In this document: one piece after another, positions 5,228-5,520 of the stretch
Numbering within the stretch: position 1 is the first letter of the stretch
How the letters are laid out: each line of letters opens with the position of its first letter
Origin: Bacillota bacterium
Lineage (GTDB): Bacteria; Bacillota; Sulfobacillia; Symbiobacteriales; Symbiobacteriaceae
DNA length: 5,520 bases
Direction of reading: 5' to 3'
Assembly (NCBI GenBank): GCA_028287415.1
Contig: JAQBPS010000499.1
Span: 1 to 5,520, forward strand
Position numbers and translations under genes: made by a program
The notes under the pieces: generated by a model
The model's database searches: none
What the model saw: the letters and a program-made list of their open reading frames with translations, nothing else
What the model was told of the DNA's origin: nothing

Positions 5228-5279
5228 AGCCGGGACTTGCCTCGTATGCATGGCGGAACAGGGGCCAAACCGCCCGGCT
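5228..5279 (+). other. Possible leader hairpin of spoIIGA mRNA
   Basis: AGCCGGG (5228-5234) pairs perfectly with CCCGGCT (5273-5279), enclosing 38 bases and ending 3 bases before the G-rich ribosome binding site. It would lie at the very 5' end of the predicted message. A 7-bp GC stem with a long loop can arise by chance, so this is tentative. Confidence 0.3.
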
Positions 5280-5282
5280 AGC

Positions 5283-5290
5283 GGGGGGTG
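5283..5290 (+). promoter_or_regulatory. G-rich ribosome binding site of spoIIGA
   Basis: GGGGGGTG lies 6 bases before GTG 5297 and can pair with the 16S tail with a G-U wobble. It also explains why GTG 5297 is preferred to the in-frame GTG 5288, which lies within the site. Confidence 0.55.
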
Positions 5291-5296
5291 GGGTGC

Positions 5297-5520
5297 GTGG
5301 CGCAGCAGCTGGTCCTCCAGGTCAACGTCGACGTCGTCTTTGCGGTCAACTTCCTGGCCGATGTCGCCTGGTTGCTGACCGCAGGCGTGTTGGCGGGCGT
5401 CCGCCCCCGGCTTTGGCGGGTGGCCCTGGGCGCCGTCGCAGGCAGCGCAGCGGCGGTCTGGATCTGGTTTCCCAGCGGGCGTTGGCTCACTTCGGTGCCC
5501 GGGCTGGTGCTCGGGACGGC
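5297..5520 (+). CDS. spoIIGA: SpoIIGA, sporulation sigma-E processing peptidase (N-terminal part)
   Basis: This is the membrane-embedded aspartic protease that cleaves pro-sigma-E in the mother cell in response to SpoIIR from the forespore. Only the first 74 codons are in the window. They begin AQQLVLQVNVDVVFAVNFLAD after the initiator and carry the family N-terminal pattern: a V-D-V block, then N-F and D in the first span (Asp12, Asn18, Phe19, Asp22). Hydrophobic spans are visible at about 5-33, 42-58 and from 66 on, consistent with the multi-span N-terminal half. The soluble protease domain with the catalytic Asp lies beyond the edge. An in-frame stop at 5279-5281 bounds the start, and GTG 5297 has the best-placed G-rich site. 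The position after ftsZ matches Bacillus, where sigE and sigG follow. The family is assigned from the N-terminal pattern plus synteny. Confidence 0.85.
   Translation, partial: MAQQLVLQVNVDVVFAVNFLADVAWLLTAGVLAGVRPRLWRVALGAVAGSAAAVWIWFPSGRWLTSVPGLVLGT

Overview
The window is a stretch of a division-and-cell-wall (dcw) cluster running into the start of the sporulation sigma-E locus. All genes lie on the + strand. The order is ftsQ/divIB, a DUF881 membrane protein (YlxW/YlxX type), sbp (small basic protein, DUF1290), ftsA, ftsZ, and the first 74 codons of spoIIGA, which run off the right edge. This is the gene order known from Bacillus (divIB-ylxW-ylxX-sbp-ftsA-ftsZ-bpr-spoIIGA-sigE-sigG), with one DUF881 gene instead of two and no bpr. 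The DNA is strongly GC-rich in coding regions and uses GTG starts freely. An endospore-former (SpoIIGA) with this composition points to a high-GC Firmicute such as Symbiobacterium or a relative. That assignment is an inference from gene content and composition, not a database match.

Layout. Bases 1-237 hold perhaps the last codons of an upstream gene, an AT-rich inverted repeat built of 9-base units (45-152), and a perfect TATAAT (200-205) ahead of ftsQ. ftsQ (238-1023), the DUF881 gene (1055-1759) and sbp (1777-2154) are closely spaced and look co-transcribed. The 262-bp sbp-ftsA gap has a perfect 15-bp hairpin and then a very good match to a sigma-H promoter (2320-2346). ftsA (best start GTG 2417) and ftsZ (best start GTG 3771, after a clear AGGAGG) follow. 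The 452-bp ftsZ-spoIIGA gap is unusually structured. It contains two related hairpins with near-identical 15-base loops, a third hairpin, a classical U-tract terminator, an exact Spo0A box, and a TATAAT without a -35 that is flanked by a perfect 9-bp inverted repeat.

How it fits together. FtsZ polymerises into the division ring, and FtsA tethers it to the membrane through a C-terminal amphipathic helix. FtsQ/DivIB works with the septal wall synthesis machinery. DUF881 and Sbp are conserved membrane neighbours of unclear role. SpoIIGA is the membrane protease that activates pro-sigma-E after the asymmetric sporulation septum forms. The candidate sigma-H promoter before ftsAZ and the Spo0A box before spoIIGA suggest that this lineage keeps Bacillus-style sporulation control of both septation and sigma-E activation. 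No wholly new protein system is visible. The novelty is in the intergenic DNA: the nonamer palindrome at the left edge and the duplicated covarying hairpins after ftsZ.
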